Source of the DNA: Fervidibacter sinensis
GTDB lineage: Bacteria > Armatimonadota > Fervidibacteria > Fervidibacterales > Fervidibacteraceae
DNA length: 64,000 bases
Assembly (NCBI GenBank): GCA_032161045.1
Contig: JAVHTH010000002.1
Strand: one strand, 5' to 3'
Both the position numbers and the translations under genes were made by a program. The notes under the pieces are model-generated. The model saw only the letters and a list, made by a program, of their open reading frames with translations. It made no database searches and was not told where the DNA came from. Below, in pieces: positions 32,249-41,868 of this stretch. How positions within the stretch are numbered: position 1 is the first letter of the stretch; each line of letters starts with the position of its first letter.

Positions 32249-33553
32249 TCAAATCAACTTCGTTTTTCCGGGTATCGCGACTGGGTCAACGGGCATAGGT
32301 CCAAACTCTTTCAAGTTCTCAACCCGCTCAAGGTAATTTTCCTGCGACTTGTTCAAAACAAAGTCCCAAGTAACCTCTTGCCCGGTGTATGCAGCCATCC
32401 GTCCCATTATTGCAGCCAAAGTGCTTTCGGTGACTTGCCTTGCCTCGTTGACATAGGGACCAGTGCCTCGCACGCTTTGAATGAGGTGCACCCACTCTTG
32501 AACATACGGGTTGGGTCGTTGCCCAGTGTATCGCCATTCCTGACCATCGTAGGTTTTCAGCCAACCACTTGGATAAGAAACTCCTTTCGTTCCAACGACA
32601 TACTCGGTCACTCTTCCGGGACAACCGTCAATTTGACGGCACATGCTCAAAACACGGACGCCGTTCGGATACTCAAACTCAATTGCGAAGTGGTCGTAAA
32701 TGTGACCGTAGACAGGGGCGGTCCTCGCTTGCCGACCACCAACTCCCATTGCTTTCTCCGGATGCGATTTCAGCACCCAGTTGATGATGTCAATGTTGTG
32801 GATGTGCTGTTCAACAATGTGATCACCGGAGAGCCAAGTGAAGTAGAGCCAATTGCGAATTTGCCATTCAACATCCGTCCACTCAGGTCGCTTCTCAACA
32901 GCCCACAAACCGCCTTGGTTCCAGTAGCAGTAACCCGCAACTATGTCGCCGATAGCACCTTCATGTAGCCTCTGAATCGTTTCACGGTAACCGAAATCAT
33001 GGCGGCGTTGTGTTCCAGCGACAACCGTCAACTTTTTCTGTTCGGAGATTTCAGCATATTTGAGCATTACCCTTGCACCTGCAGGGCAAACAGCGACAGG
33101 CTTCTCCATGAAGACATGCTTACCCGCTTCAATAGCGGCTCTGAAGTGGACTGGGCGAAAACCGGGCGGGGTCGCTAAAATCACGATGTCAACGCCGCTC
33201 TCAATCACACCTTTGTAGTTATCAAATCCCGTAAAGCACCGTTCTGGAGTGACATTGCACCGGTCCTTCAACCGTTCCTTCAATTGCCTCAAACAACCAT
33301 CCACGCGGTCTTTGAACAAATCTCCGAGCGCGTAAATTTCAACGGCTGGGTCAGCGGCTGCAGCATCAAAGGCTGCCCCTGTCCCTCTTCCACCACAACC
33401 GATAAGTCCAACTCGCAACCTCTCTTTGCCTTGTGCGTGGACGAAGGGGATGGTCATACCGGCGACAGTTGTTGTCAAGGCAAATTTGATAAAATCCCGA
33501 CGAGTGCATCCTTCCGACCTTTTCATTTCCTCGTGTTCTCGCCTGCTTTGCAT
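32249..33553 (-). CDS. Tat-exported Gfo/Idh/MocA-family oxidoreductase
   Basis: 434 residues from ATG 33553, immediately after GGAGGTGG. Tat signal CTRRDFIKFALTTTVAGM, so folded with cofactor and exported. Rossmann motif VGLIGCGGRGTGAA, EKP motif HVFMEKPVAV, and the substrate domain with WLSGDHIVEQHIHNIDI (His-rich; the catalytic His is probably in EQHIHNID). The family's exported members bind NAD(P) tightly, as in glucose-fructose oxidoreductase. Likely acts on a sugar in the periplasm. It is an isolated minus-strand gene. Confidence 0.93.
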   Translation of the reverse strand: MQSRREHEEMKRSEGCTRRDFIKFALTTTVAGMTIPFVHAQGKERLRVGLIGCGGRGTGAAFDAAAADPAVEIYALGDLFKDRVDGCLRQLKERLKDRCNVTPERCFTGFDNYKGVIESGVDIVILATPPGFRPVHFRAAIEAGKHVFMEKPVAVCPAGARVMLKYAEISEQKKLTVVAGTQRRHDFGYRETIQRLHEGAIGDIVAGYCYWNQGGLWAVEKRPEWTDVEWQIRNWLYFTWLSGDHIVEQHIHNIDIINWVLKSHPEKAMGVGGRQARTAPVYGHIYDHFAIEFEYPNGVRVLSMCRQIDGCPGRVTEYVVGTKGVSYPSGWLKTYDGQEWRYTGQRPNPYVQEWVHLIQSVRGTGPYVNEARQVTESTLAAIMGRMAAYTGQEVTWDFVLNKSQENYLERVENLKEFGPMPVDPVAIPGKTKLI

Positions 33554-33718
33554 AACTTCCCACCTCCGTTTCGTTCTCGTCCCTGTCATGATAACTTGAC
33601 GAACAATCAGATGCAAGGTTCAAAACAGCAAATTGTCAGGCAAACCCTTACAATGCATTGCGCATTTAGGGTTGTGGAACATTTACCGCGCACAAGGCAA
33701 AAAACTGAGCATTTGCTT

Positions 33719-34645
33719 TCAAGCAAGTTTCCGAACAGTCGGCTGCCACCCCAATTCTTTCAGCGCTTGCGTGTAATCGTCCCTTGTGAGTTCATCGGGG
33801 CGACGCTGTAAATGGGCGACGATTACGCCTTCCATAACATTTGTCCCGAAAGTTCGTCCATCAAGTTCAGGGGTAGTTGTGATAAGCAAAGAAACCCCAA
33901 GTTGGCGGAGCAGTTCAACATCGTCCTTCGTGGTGGTGTTTGTCAAGATGATTTTACCAAGCAATGGGACAGGGGACGAGGGACGGGGGATGGGTAAATG
34001 TTTGCGGATAAGCAAAAAATCGCCCGCAATGACTTCAGCCCAAAGATAAAATCGCTCAAACCTTGGCTCAATTCTTTCCTGCTCTTTGCCCGTCGGGTAA
34101 ATCCAACTGATCGGGAATTGGACGATCAGCGGCAAAAGGAGCGCACCCAAGGTTTCGTAGACCCGCCGGGACTTGATAAGCAGCGGGATGCCAAGCCCGA
34201 ACGCCAAATCCCCTACCCTCAAATCTGCTCCTAACCTCCAAAACTCTTCTGCCATCCCAAATCTGTCAATAGCGCTTACCAGCAAAACTTTTCGGTTGCG
34301 GAAATCAACAATGCCGTTGCGTTGAAGCCAATGAACCGCCTCCCGTTCCATCGTGTCCTTAAGACCCGATCCATCAACGACTGGGGTTTGTTTGACGAGT
34401 TGAGCGAGTTTTATAGCCTCGCGCAAGGCATATTTGCGTTTGCCGCAGCGAATCCAGATGTCCATACCCCCGAAGCAAAGCGCGTCAACTTTACCGTCCA
34501 ATTGCTGGAGCAATTCAGCGAACTTGTTCAAATCGCCATCGGTGCCAATTCGCTCAATCAAAAAGCGTTCGCCAAAAAACTCCGCCTCAACCTTTTTGTC
34601 CCTTTTTGATGAACCCAAACTCACGCTAACTACCCGCTTCATCAT
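33719..34645 (-). CDS. Conserved protein of a family often labelled quinate/shikimate 5-dehydrogenase-like
   Basis: About 308 residues from ATG 34645 or 34642 (GGAGAG upstream). The start KRVVSVSLGSSKRDKKVEAE and RIGTDGDLNK ... VDALCFGGMD match a conserved family I know only under the quinate 5-dehydrogenase label from Thermus and Firmicutes; biochemical proof is lacking to my knowledge. The middle has a Rossmann-like VLLVSAIDRFGMAEEF segment. No signal peptide. No partner in the operon; it is between the exported oxidoreductase and a glycosyltransferase on the same strand. Function should be considered unknown. Confidence 0.6.
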   Translation of the reverse strand: MMKRVVSVSLGSSKRDKKVEAEFFGERFLIERIGTDGDLNKFAELLQQLDGKVDALCFGGMDIWIRCGKRKYALREAIKLAQLVKQTPVVDGSGLKDTMEREAVHWLQRNGIVDFRNRKVLLVSAIDRFGMAEEFWRLGADLRVGDLAFGLGIPLLIKSRRVYETLGALLLPLIVQFPISWIYPTGKEQERIEPRFERFYLWAEVIAGDFLLIRKHLPIPRPSSPVPLLGKIILTNTTTKDDVELLRQLGVSLLITTTPELDGRTFGTNVMEGVIVAHLQRRPDELTRDDYTQALKELGWQPTVRKLA

Positions 34646-34703
34646 CCGTTCTCTCCGTTCTTTTAACCTCCTTTGTTGCCGCAATTGACATTATGCGTCG
34701 GTT

Positions 34704-36201
34704 TTAGTTCGTTGTTTGGTTAGGCAGGGATGAATGAACCTTTGAGAGTTTGTGGATTCTAACGCTCCAAGTGCCTTCTGGGGCTTGAAAGTGCCACTCC
34801 ATCCAAGGCTCAGGCAAGTTAAGACCTCGTCCCTCTGCCCACTTAGTTATGCCGATGAAAAAGTCTGCTTCACTTTGGACACGATTCAACGCTTCTGGAA
34901 GCATTGGGGTCGGGCTGATTTGAATCAATTGTAAGTCAGGACGCTCATTTTGAAGCAAAGGGAACGGGTCGGGAAGACAATGAAGGAGCACTTTGGAGCC
35001 TAAAGGCAAAACCTTTGGGACTTCGGCGAAAAATTTGTCAATGTCTCGCTTTAGAATAGGGACGGATGAAACCACTTGCCCAATTTTGACCAATTGCCAG
35101 CATATCAACGAGACACAAAGTGCCAAAATCCATGCCCTTTGTTTGAAAAGCATGGAAACGCTATGGAGCCAGAGACTCAACAGCAAGTAACCAAATGGTA
35201 TCCACCAGCCAACATACCACAATTCACCGCCTAAGGCAGCCGAGAAGAAAGCCGATAGGAAGAAAGCAACTTGCCAATCCTTTAAAGGCAAGCACTTCCG
35301 CAACCAAGCCAGAAAAGTCATGGCAAGCAAAACGAACCAGATAGGTGGCGAATTAATCGTGAAGACCCCGTAGAGAGGAACCAAACTTTGCAAAAAGAAG
35401 AAACGCAATAAAGAGACCTTGAAACCACCTTCTCCTTTGCGGGAAAATTGAAGCCCTAATTGACCGAACCAACTTTGCCAATCTTGTGCAGCATAGGCGA
35501 GCCAGAGAACCCAACCCACTGCAATTGGTAGCGAGAACCAAATTAGCGCCTTCCATTGCCGTCGCCAAACCAAGATCGCTTCTAAGGTCAAAACAGAGAG
35601 AATGGAGACGAAGTGCGTTAAGGTGGCAAGAGCGCCAAAAACTCCCGCCATCCCTGCTTGCCAACTCTTACCGTTTCGCTCGTGTGCAGTGAATGCAAGC
35701 AAACTCGCCATTAGCCAAAGCACATTCAAAGCGTCCATCCTGCCAAGGTTGGCGTCGTATTGAAATGTCAAGTCCAACCCTGTCCAGACGAGACAAATCA
35801 ATGCCAGTTGTTTTCCAATTCCCCATCGTCTTGCCAAGAGCCAAAGCAGCACCAGAACAACAACTGCACAAAAACGGCTGAACCACCTTGACGAGATGAC
35901 ATTGAAGCCCGTTAACCTTCCCCATACTGAAAGGGCAAGAAAGTAAACAGGTGGCTGCCAATAGGTCCGTTGTGAAATTCTCGGTAGCAAATCGTCCAAA
36001 GCAGGTGTCCCCATACCTTTCCCTTCTGCAAGGTTCTGTGCAGGTTGAAGGAAAAAGGTTTTCGTCAGGCCAAAAAGGGAGTAAGGTGTAGCCGTAATAG
36101 TTGAGCAGGCAAATGAAGCCGACAAGGAACAAACCGATAAAGGCGAAATTTGCAATCCTACAAATTCTGTCCCTTGCAGAGAAGAAGTCGTTCCTTCCCA
36201 T
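34704..36201 (-). pseudogene. GT39/GT83-type membrane glycosyltransferase, frameshifted
   Basis: About 498 residues when two frames are joined. The first frame (36201 to about 36063) encodes ICRIANFAFIGLFLVGFICL and YGYTLLPFWPDE, a first membrane helix followed by the acidic WPDE catalytic loop typical of ArnT/PMT-like transferases. The second frame (about 36059 to 34704) continues TFFLQPAQNLAEGKGM ... YWQPPVYFLALSVW and about nine further membrane helices. The break is at the T4 run 36059-36062 (minus A4): removing one base gives PDETFFLQP. These enzymes move sugars from polyprenyl phosphate to proteins or lipids outside the membrane. Intact, it would be a typical family member. Mutation or sequencing error cannot be told apart. 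Confidence 0.85.
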
Positions 36202-36270
36202 TCAAATTCGCCACCTTAAAACCCAACAGTTTCCTCAACAGATTCGCCGCGTTCAAGACCAACAAGCCGC

Positions 36271-39200
36271 TTAACGAACCGTCCTACCCTTCTCCACCGC
36301 GATTTCTTCAATTTCAATGGCATGCCGTTCTTTTTCACGGCTCGGAAACAGCCACGCACCGAAACATACATTCACCGCAGCAATGTTTTCGGGTCTCAAT
36401 CGGTCATCTTTTCCGCCACGACCTTGCGGGGTTGTTCCCCAGTGAGCGAAGTGGCGAAGCGATGAAAGTGGTAAACGAATTTCTCGCCAATTTGTTGTCA
36501 AGTCAACCACCGTTCCCCAAGGTGTGCCATCCCGCTCAATCAAGACGATTTCAACTCGGTTTGTAACAGGCGTCACACATCTGGCTTTCACAACCAGAGT
36601 GTCACACTGTACAAGTTCATCGCTACGGGGCATCAATTCTTCCAACATATCGTTTCGGAAGGAGACTGAACTTGGCGGTGGGTTGAAACCATCAACGGCA
36701 ATTTGCAAAGCAACTCGGTTCATCCCACCGACAAGACTTGTGCGAACGGGGACATCACCCTGCACTGTAACTTGGTCGCGTTCAGCGCTGAAGAGAACTA
36801 TGGGCGCACCTTTGGGCAAAATAGTCAACTCCCAAACTTTAGGCTTTATCGCAATGCTTTCAATCTCAAGACCATGGGGCATACCCCTTTCTTCACCGTA
36901 AAGCCATGCACCAAAGACGATGGAAATTTCGGAAAGTTGTGAGGCTTGCAACCTTTGCCTTTTCGTCCCCCAAAGTGGTCTCAATTTTTCCAAAGGCAGT
37001 TCAACATCGCGCCAAACAGTTGTCAAGGGAACATCGTATCCGAAGGCTGAACCGTCTCGCTCAACCAAACCAACTTCAACCGCTCCGGTTTGCGGGTAAA
37101 GGCTTCGTGCGCGAACTACGAGAGCGAGACTTGAAGCGTCTTCAATGGGCAAGTTGACATTGGAAATTTTCAACCTAACTCCAGCGCAACTTGGCGGTTC
37201 ACCAAAACCTGTTGCCGTCAATTTAAGTGCCCACTTTCCTGCTTGGCTTCCCTGCACGATTTCCGCTGTTGCTTTGTGGTGAGCAGGTCCAGAGTAGGAA
37301 ATTGATGGCGGTTTATCGCTTTCACGAACGGAGAAAATCATTTGTGGTTGAAGCACGCCAAGCCAAACGCTCGGTTCACCTTTCAACTTGGTTGGGAAAG
37401 TCAAAACATCCTTCCCGACCTTAACGCTAATGCAATACGAGACTCTCCCCGCCTTAAGCCAATCACTTGGGATCGCGGCTTGGTATCGGTAAGCTTTCCT
37501 GAGTTTCATTGGGAGTGAACGAAAATCTTTTTCGCCGTCGCTTTTCAAGTGGAGTGTGACTTTCTCTGGATCAAGGTGCGATGCAACTATAGCGACAATT
37601 GTTAAAGGCTTCCCTTCAACCCATTCGCGGACAGGTTCGTGCCAAACTGTCAAGGGAGCGTCCTTACTTGGTGGCGCGTAAAACTCGCGAAGCCCAACGG
37701 CGACTGGTAACTGAACTTTTTCAAGTTCAACCTTCGCACCTTGGCGCCTGAGCAGGTATACTCCCGGACGAATTGGGAAACTTCCATTGACCGCTTTTGT
37801 TCGGAACTTGTTGCCTTCGTTCAGGGGTTCAACAATGAAGTCTTTGCCCAAATCAGGCAAGTTGATTTTCATTCTGCGCTCACGCCAATAAATCCTTGAC
37901 ACTTCTCGTTCAACGCTCGGTCTTCCATAAGGGTCATTCACCCAAACTGCGTCGGGGTAAACCTCAAGCTTCCAAATACCTCTTGACAACTTTTCAAGGA
38001 AGTATGCGCCGGTGCCTTCATACTGAACAACGAATGATGAACCGCACCCAATTATCCGCTCCAATTTTTCGGGCGCAGTCGGTCTTGTCTTCGTGTCATT
38101 GGAGTAGAAAAATTCCCGCTCCGTTACCATCTCGCTCAAATCTTCCTCGTAACTGACTCGGAACGGACCGAAGCGGGTGCTTTCTGGGTAGCGCCCGTAA
38201 GTTTTCAACCTCGGTAGTCGGTGAAATGCCTCAGCAGCGATGATGAAACTCACCGCTTTATTTGGCGTGTAAACGAGGTTGAGATAATGCGTTTGCCAGT
38301 TGATGTTAAATGGAGCGAGGGGCAGAACATCGTATTGAAACTGAGCGGCAATTTGAGCGCCGCCGCTCCTAAAAGCGCGAGCCATTGCTGGGTAAATGTA
38401 ACTTCCCGGCACATCAGCGGCGTCAAACTCGTAAACGATTTTTGCCTTCTTTGCAAGTTCAGGCGCTCTCATTGATGGGTAATCGTCAACTATGGGCAAA
38501 AAGTTTCGCTTAAGCGACCGACCTGAAACCAACCCTGTTGGATACCAAACGAAACTACAGCCATCAACGATGGAATCGCGAACCGCTGCGAACCTATTAT
38601 CCCAACCGTTGTAGAAGAGCGGTTTTTTACAACCAGTTTTTCGTATCGCGTTCGCAAGCGCGTTTATGTAATCCCTAACCTGCTCGTCGGTTGTGCCCGG
38701 CGGGTAAAGCGGCTCATTGATGAGTTCAAATCCGACGATTGCTGGGTCATCTTTGTAGGCGAGACCTGTGTAGCGGTTGACATGTTGGACGAATTGAGCA
38801 AGGTAATTTTGCTGTGCTCTTATCGCAGTCAAGTCGGTTGTCATCTGGTGCATGGTGAAAAAGTTTGAGAAGCCGTTGCTTGGGTTCGGCGTCGGCCACC
38901 ACGCAATCGGGGTTAAAAGCGTGTAAATGCCTCGTTCTTTCGCCTTCGCGATGAGATAGTCAAGCAGGCGAAGGTGCTCATTGTCAATCAAGTTCCCTTC
39001 CCTGTCGCTGATTTCCCTATCCCAAACATGCAGCCGAATTAAGTCAAGCCCCATGCGAGCAAGATGAAGCAAATCACGGTCAATCGTTTCTTCAATGGAG
39101 ATGCCAAGCGACTTCAGTTGGTAGTAGTCAATGGAAAACGGGGCGTAATAGTTTACACCGAACAAGGCGACTTCTTCGCCAGAATCTTGCCATCTCAGAA

Positions 39201-39312
39201 ATCCGTTCTCGTCAACCAAAGCCGTTCGGTTAGCGGGCTGCCAATTGACTTGACTTGAGGAAAAAGATGTTATCGCCAACGCAAAAAGTAGCGAAACCGA
39301 ATTGAATTTCAC
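36271..39312 (-). CDS. Large secreted GH5-like glycoside hydrolase with duplicated C-terminal domain
   Basis: 1013 residues. Signal peptide to about 20. Catalytic clan-A barrel (about 30-380) with GFELINEPLYPPG (acid/base Glu200) and VYEFDAAD (nucleophile candidate Glu295), as in cellulase/mannanase-like GH5 relatives. A linker and beta domains follow (about 400-660). The C-terminus holds two similar domains (about 665-822 and 838-1007), each with a V-x-RA/KARx core, a V/I-x-L-V/I-ERDGS/T motif, WR(D/E)-(V/I)-x-LPL and FGAWL(Y/F), ending in an EIE-x-IA strand; these look like carbohydrate-binding beta-sandwiches. Likely attacks an insoluble beta-glycan outside the cell. Substrate not readable. 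Confidence 0.85.
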   Translation of the reverse strand: MKFNSVSLLFALAITSFSSSQVNWQPANRTALVDENGFLRWQDSGEEVALFGVNYYAPFSIDYYQLKSLGISIEETIDRDLLHLARMGLDLIRLHVWDREISDREGNLIDNEHLRLLDYLIAKAKERGIYTLLTPIAWWPTPNPSNGFSNFFTMHQMTTDLTAIRAQQNYLAQFVQHVNRYTGLAYKDDPAIVGFELINEPLYPPGTTDEQVRDYINALANAIRKTGCKKPLFYNGWDNRFAAVRDSIVDGCSFVWYPTGLVSGRSLKRNFLPIVDDYPSMRAPELAKKAKIVYEFDAADVPGSYIYPAMARAFRSGGAQIAAQFQYDVLPLAPFNINWQTHYLNLVYTPNKAVSFIIAAEAFHRLPRLKTYGRYPESTRFGPFRVSYEEDLSEMVTEREFFYSNDTKTRPTAPEKLERIIGCGSSFVVQYEGTGAYFLEKLSRGIWKLEVYPDAVWVNDPYGRPSVEREVSRIYWRERRMKINLPDLGKDFIVEPLNEGNKFRTKAVNGSFPIRPGVYLLRRQGAKVELEKVQLPVAVGLREFYAPPSKDAPLTVWHEPVREWVEGKPLTIVAIVASHLDPEKVTLHLKSDGEKDFRSLPMKLRKAYRYQAAIPSDWLKAGRVSYCISVKVGKDVLTFPTKLKGEPSVWLGVLQPQMIFSVRESDKPPSISYSGPAHHKATAEIVQGSQAGKWALKLTATGFGEPPSCAGVRLKISNVNLPIEDASSLALVVRARSLYPQTGAVEVGLVERDGSAFGYDVPLTTVWRDVELPLEKLRPLWGTKRQRLQASQLSEISIVFGAWLYGEERGMPHGLEIESIAIKPKVWELTILPKGAPIVLFSAERDQVTVQGDVPVRTSLVGGMNRVALQIAVDGFNPPPSSVSFRNDMLEELMPRSDELVQCDTLVVKARCVTPVTNRVEIVLIERDGTPWGTVVDLTTNWREIRLPLSSLRHFAHWGTTPQGRGGKDDRLRPENIAAVNVCFGAWLFPSREKERHAIEIEEIAVEKGRTVR

Positions 39313-39586
39313 AACCTTTCACCTACCCCACCACTCGTTGTGAAGGGCCGCGTCCACGGTAAATTGTATGGCATATCTCAATCCCGAATGGATCCCAGTC
39401 GCAGGCGAGCGCCTGTTCGCTGACAGGAGCCGGCTCCGACAAGGGTATTGTGCTGGCTTTCAACAAAACAAGCAAAGGGGACAGAATCAAAACCCCGCGC
39501 AACCTTGCCATCAATAATTCAGCGGCGTTAAAGTTTGTCTCAGCAGGTTTAACAGTCATACGCAATGACCTGAAGAGGTGGTGAGT

Positions 39587-41191
39587 GTGAAAGTTGCAGG
39601 TTCATCTTTGTCGTTTTCAAAGCAACCGTTAGAAGTCGCCTTACGAGAGTTGTCAAGTTTGGGCTTCGCCTTCGTTGACATCGGAGCGATGGAAGGTTGG
39701 GCTCACATCAATCCATCCGAAGTCGCTTCGCAACCTGAGAAGTTTGCCGTGAGGCTCCGAGAACTTTGCGAACAAAATCGGCTCAAGCCAGTTGCACTAA
39801 ACGCTGGCTTAGGGACAGATGACTTGACAGAACAGCAACGAAGAATGGAAGGGCTTTGTGTCCTTGCACAAAAGTTAGGTATTCCAGTCATCACTTTGGG
39901 CACGGCAAAGCGGGGAACATCATTGGAGCAAGAAGTTCAAAGGTTGAGGCAACTCGTAGCGGTTGCCCGTAAGTTCATGGTCACCATCGCAATTGAGCCA
40001 CACTTTTTCCAAATCGCTGAAGATCCGAAGGTCGCTTTGGCACTCGTTGAACGAGTTGACGGGTTGAAAATTACGCTTGATCCATCTCATTTCGCAATTC
40101 AGGGACTGAGGCTTGATGACTACCGATTTTTGCTCCCGCATGTCGCCCATGTCCATTTTCGTGATGCAGGGAGCAAAGGTTGGGAGGAAGTGCAAGTCCC
40201 TGTAGGGAAGGGTTGCGTTGAGTTTGGAGCGATTGTCAAGGCTCTAAGGGAAGTTGGTTACGACGGTGCAATTTCGTGCGAATACATTGACACCATCGGT
40301 GACATTGACATCCGCGAGAACTTGCTGGCGCTAAAGTCGCTTTTGCTTTCCCTGATAGCCGATAACGGTTCAGGTCGCTATCATATTGGCGGTGAAACTA
40401 TTGAAAGGAGGCGGACGAAGATGAGGAAGATTCCTGTGGCGGTGCAACTTTATTCGGTGCGTGAGGATTGCGCAAAGGATTTGCAGGGGACGCTGAAAGC
40501 GATTGCGGAGATGGGTTACGAAGGTGTGGAGTTTGCTGGATATCACGGACGGAGTGCCGAAGAGTTGCGAAAGATGCTTGACGATTTAGGGCTAAAGGTT
40601 GCGGGGACTCATACGGGAATTGACACCCTTCGCGGAGATGAACTCAAGCGAACGATTGAGTTCAACCAAATCCTCGGCAACAAGTTCCTCATCATCCCAT
40701 GGATCGGAGAAGAGTGGCGACGCACTAAGGACGATTGGCTTAGGTTTGCCGATTTCCTCAATGAGTTGGCTGAGAAAGTCAAGCCGGAGGGCATGTTCGT
40801 TGGTTACCACAACCATCACTTTGAGTTCCAGCAGCAGTTTGATGGTCAGAACCTTTGGGATATACTCTTCAGCGCGACCAAACCGGAAGTTGTCATGCAA
40901 CTTGACACCGGCAACGCCATGCACGGAGGAATAAGTGCCGATGAGGTCGTTAACATCCTCAAGCGCTACCCCGGTCGGGCAAAGACTATCCACTTGAAAG
41001 AATTTTCGTCAACGAACCCAAAGGCAATCATTGGGGAAGGAGAAGTCAAGTGGAAGGAAGTCTTGACACTTTGCGACACCATTGGCGGGACCGAATGGTT
41101 CATCATTGAACAAGAGACTTACGCCTACCCGCCGATTGAGTGCGTGCGAAGGTGCTTGGAGAACTTGAAAGCGATCATGGCTGAACTTTGA
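39587..41191 (+). CDS. Fused pair of sugar phosphate isomerase/epimerase TIM barrels
   Basis: 534 residues from GTG 39587 (AGAGGTG 6 nt upstream; earlier in-frame GTGs at 39578/39581). First barrel (about 1-255): xylose-isomerase-like AP2 fold with TIAIEPHFFQ, LDPSHFAIQG, HVHFRD and SCEYIDT, giving the metal-ligand Glu/Asp/His/Glu set. Second barrel (about 279-534): VQLYSVREDCAKDL, YHNHHFEF, MQLDTGNAM, IHLKEFS and IEQETYA, the same kind of set. The second begins with an ATG at 40421 that has its own AAAGGAGG site, so it may be translated separately. Both domains would interconvert keto/aldo sugars or act on sugar derivatives. A terminator follows. Confidence 0.88.
   Translation: MKVAGSSLSFSKQPLEVALRELSSLGFAFVDIGAMEGWAHINPSEVASQPEKFAVRLRELCEQNRLKPVALNAGLGTDDLTEQQRRMEGLCVLAQKLGIPVITLGTAKRGTSLEQEVQRLRQLVAVARKFMVTIAIEPHFFQIAEDPKVALALVERVDGLKITLDPSHFAIQGLRLDDYRFLLPHVAHVHFRDAGSKGWEEVQVPVGKGCVEFGAIVKALREVGYDGAISCEYIDTIGDIDIRENLLALKSLLLSLIADNGSGRYHIGGETIERRRTKMRKIPVAVQLYSVREDCAKDLQGTLKAIAEMGYEGVEFAGYHGRSAEELRKMLDDLGLKVAGTHTGIDTLRGDELKRTIEFNQILGNKFLIIPWIGEEWRRTKDDWLRFADFLNELAEKVKPEGMFVGYHNHHFEFQQQFDGQNLWDILFSATKPEVVMQLDTGNAMHGGISADEVVNILKRYPGRAKTIHLKEFSSTNPKAIIGEGEVKWKEVLTLCDTIGGTEWFIIEQETYAYPPIECVRRCLENLKAIMAEL
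40404..40423 (+). promoter_or_regulatory. Internal ribosome-binding site and start for the second barrel
   Basis: GAAAGGAGG (40404-40411 region) stands about 9 nt before ATG 40421, inside the open frame. The stretch encoding residues about 255-278 (GSGRYHIGGETIERRRTK) looks like a former intergenic leader now read as linker. Confidence 0.6.
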
Positions 41192-41205
41192 CGAGGGAAC
41201 GAGTA

Positions 41206-41233
41206 AGGGCGGGCAAAAGCCCGCCCTGTTTTT
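41206..41233 (+). terminator. Rho-independent terminator
   Basis: AGGGCGGGC (41206-41214), loop AAAA, GCCCGCCCT (41219-41227), then GTTTTT. It ends the double-isomerase transcript 15 bp after the stop. Confidence 0.93.
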
Positions 41234-41301
41234 AGGTCAAACGGGGTTTTCCGCCCGCTTCCCGCTAATGCAAATCTCGGTCGGGATTGGGGGTGAAATT
41301 T

Positions 41302-41853
41302 GTGACGCGAGATGAGGCGTGGCAGTTGGTTTGTGAGTGGATCCAGAACGAGAACATGCGAAAACACTTGCTTGCCGTTGAAGCGGCGATGAGGTTTTAT
41401 GCTCGTAAGTTCGGCGAGGACGAGGAGAAGTGGGGTTTAGTGGGATTGCTTCATGATTTGGATTACGAAAAGCACCCCGAGCCACCTGAACATCCCATTG
41501 TTGGGGCTAACTTCTTGAGAGAAAGAGGTTTGCCTGAAGATATGGTGAAGGCAATCGCCGCTCATGCAGATTGGACAGGAATCCCTCGCGATACGCTTAT
41601 GGCGAAAGCGTTATTTGCATGCGACGAATTAACCGGTTTCCTCGTCGCTTGCGCTTTGGTGATGCCAAACAAGAAACTGAGTGAAGTCAGGGTTGACACA
41701 GTTATCCGCAAAATGAAGGACAAATCCTTTGCCCGAAAAGTCAGCCGTGAGGACATCGTTCGCGGCGCTGAGGAATTGGGTATCCCGCTTGAAGAACACA
41801 TCGCCAATGTCCTAACCGCAATGAATGGTATTTCCGACCAGTTGGGATTATGA
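41302..41853 (+). CDS. HD-domain phosphohydrolase
   Basis: 183 residues from GTG 41302 (GGGGGTGA 6 nt upstream; TTG at 41287 also in frame). HD signature: HLLAVEAAMR (His), LLHDLDYEKHP (HD pair), EHPIVGANFLRERGL and AIAAHADWTG (His). These are the metal ligands of HDIG-type hydrolases that act on nucleotides or phosphorylated compounds. C-terminal helices complete the fold. Short stand-alone members like this are common and of unknown substrate. Same strand as the isomerase gene but separated by a terminator. Confidence 0.88.
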   Translation: MTRDEAWQLVCEWIQNENMRKHLLAVEAAMRFYARKFGEDEEKWGLVGLLHDLDYEKHPEPPEHPIVGANFLRERGLPEDMVKAIAAHADWTGIPRDTLMAKALFACDELTGFLVACALVMPNKKLSEVRVDTVIRKMKDKSFARKVSREDIVRGAEELGIPLEEHIANVLTAMNGISDQLGL

Positions 41854-41868
41854 AGTGCCGTCAAATTA

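Noticed and set aside
32165..32968. 267-codon plus-strand frame
   Set aside because: Antisense to the Tat-exported oxidoreductase with clear motifs.
39323..39565. 80-codon minus-strand frame in the gap before the isomerase gene
   Set aside because: No start site, no recognisable features; probably non-coding.
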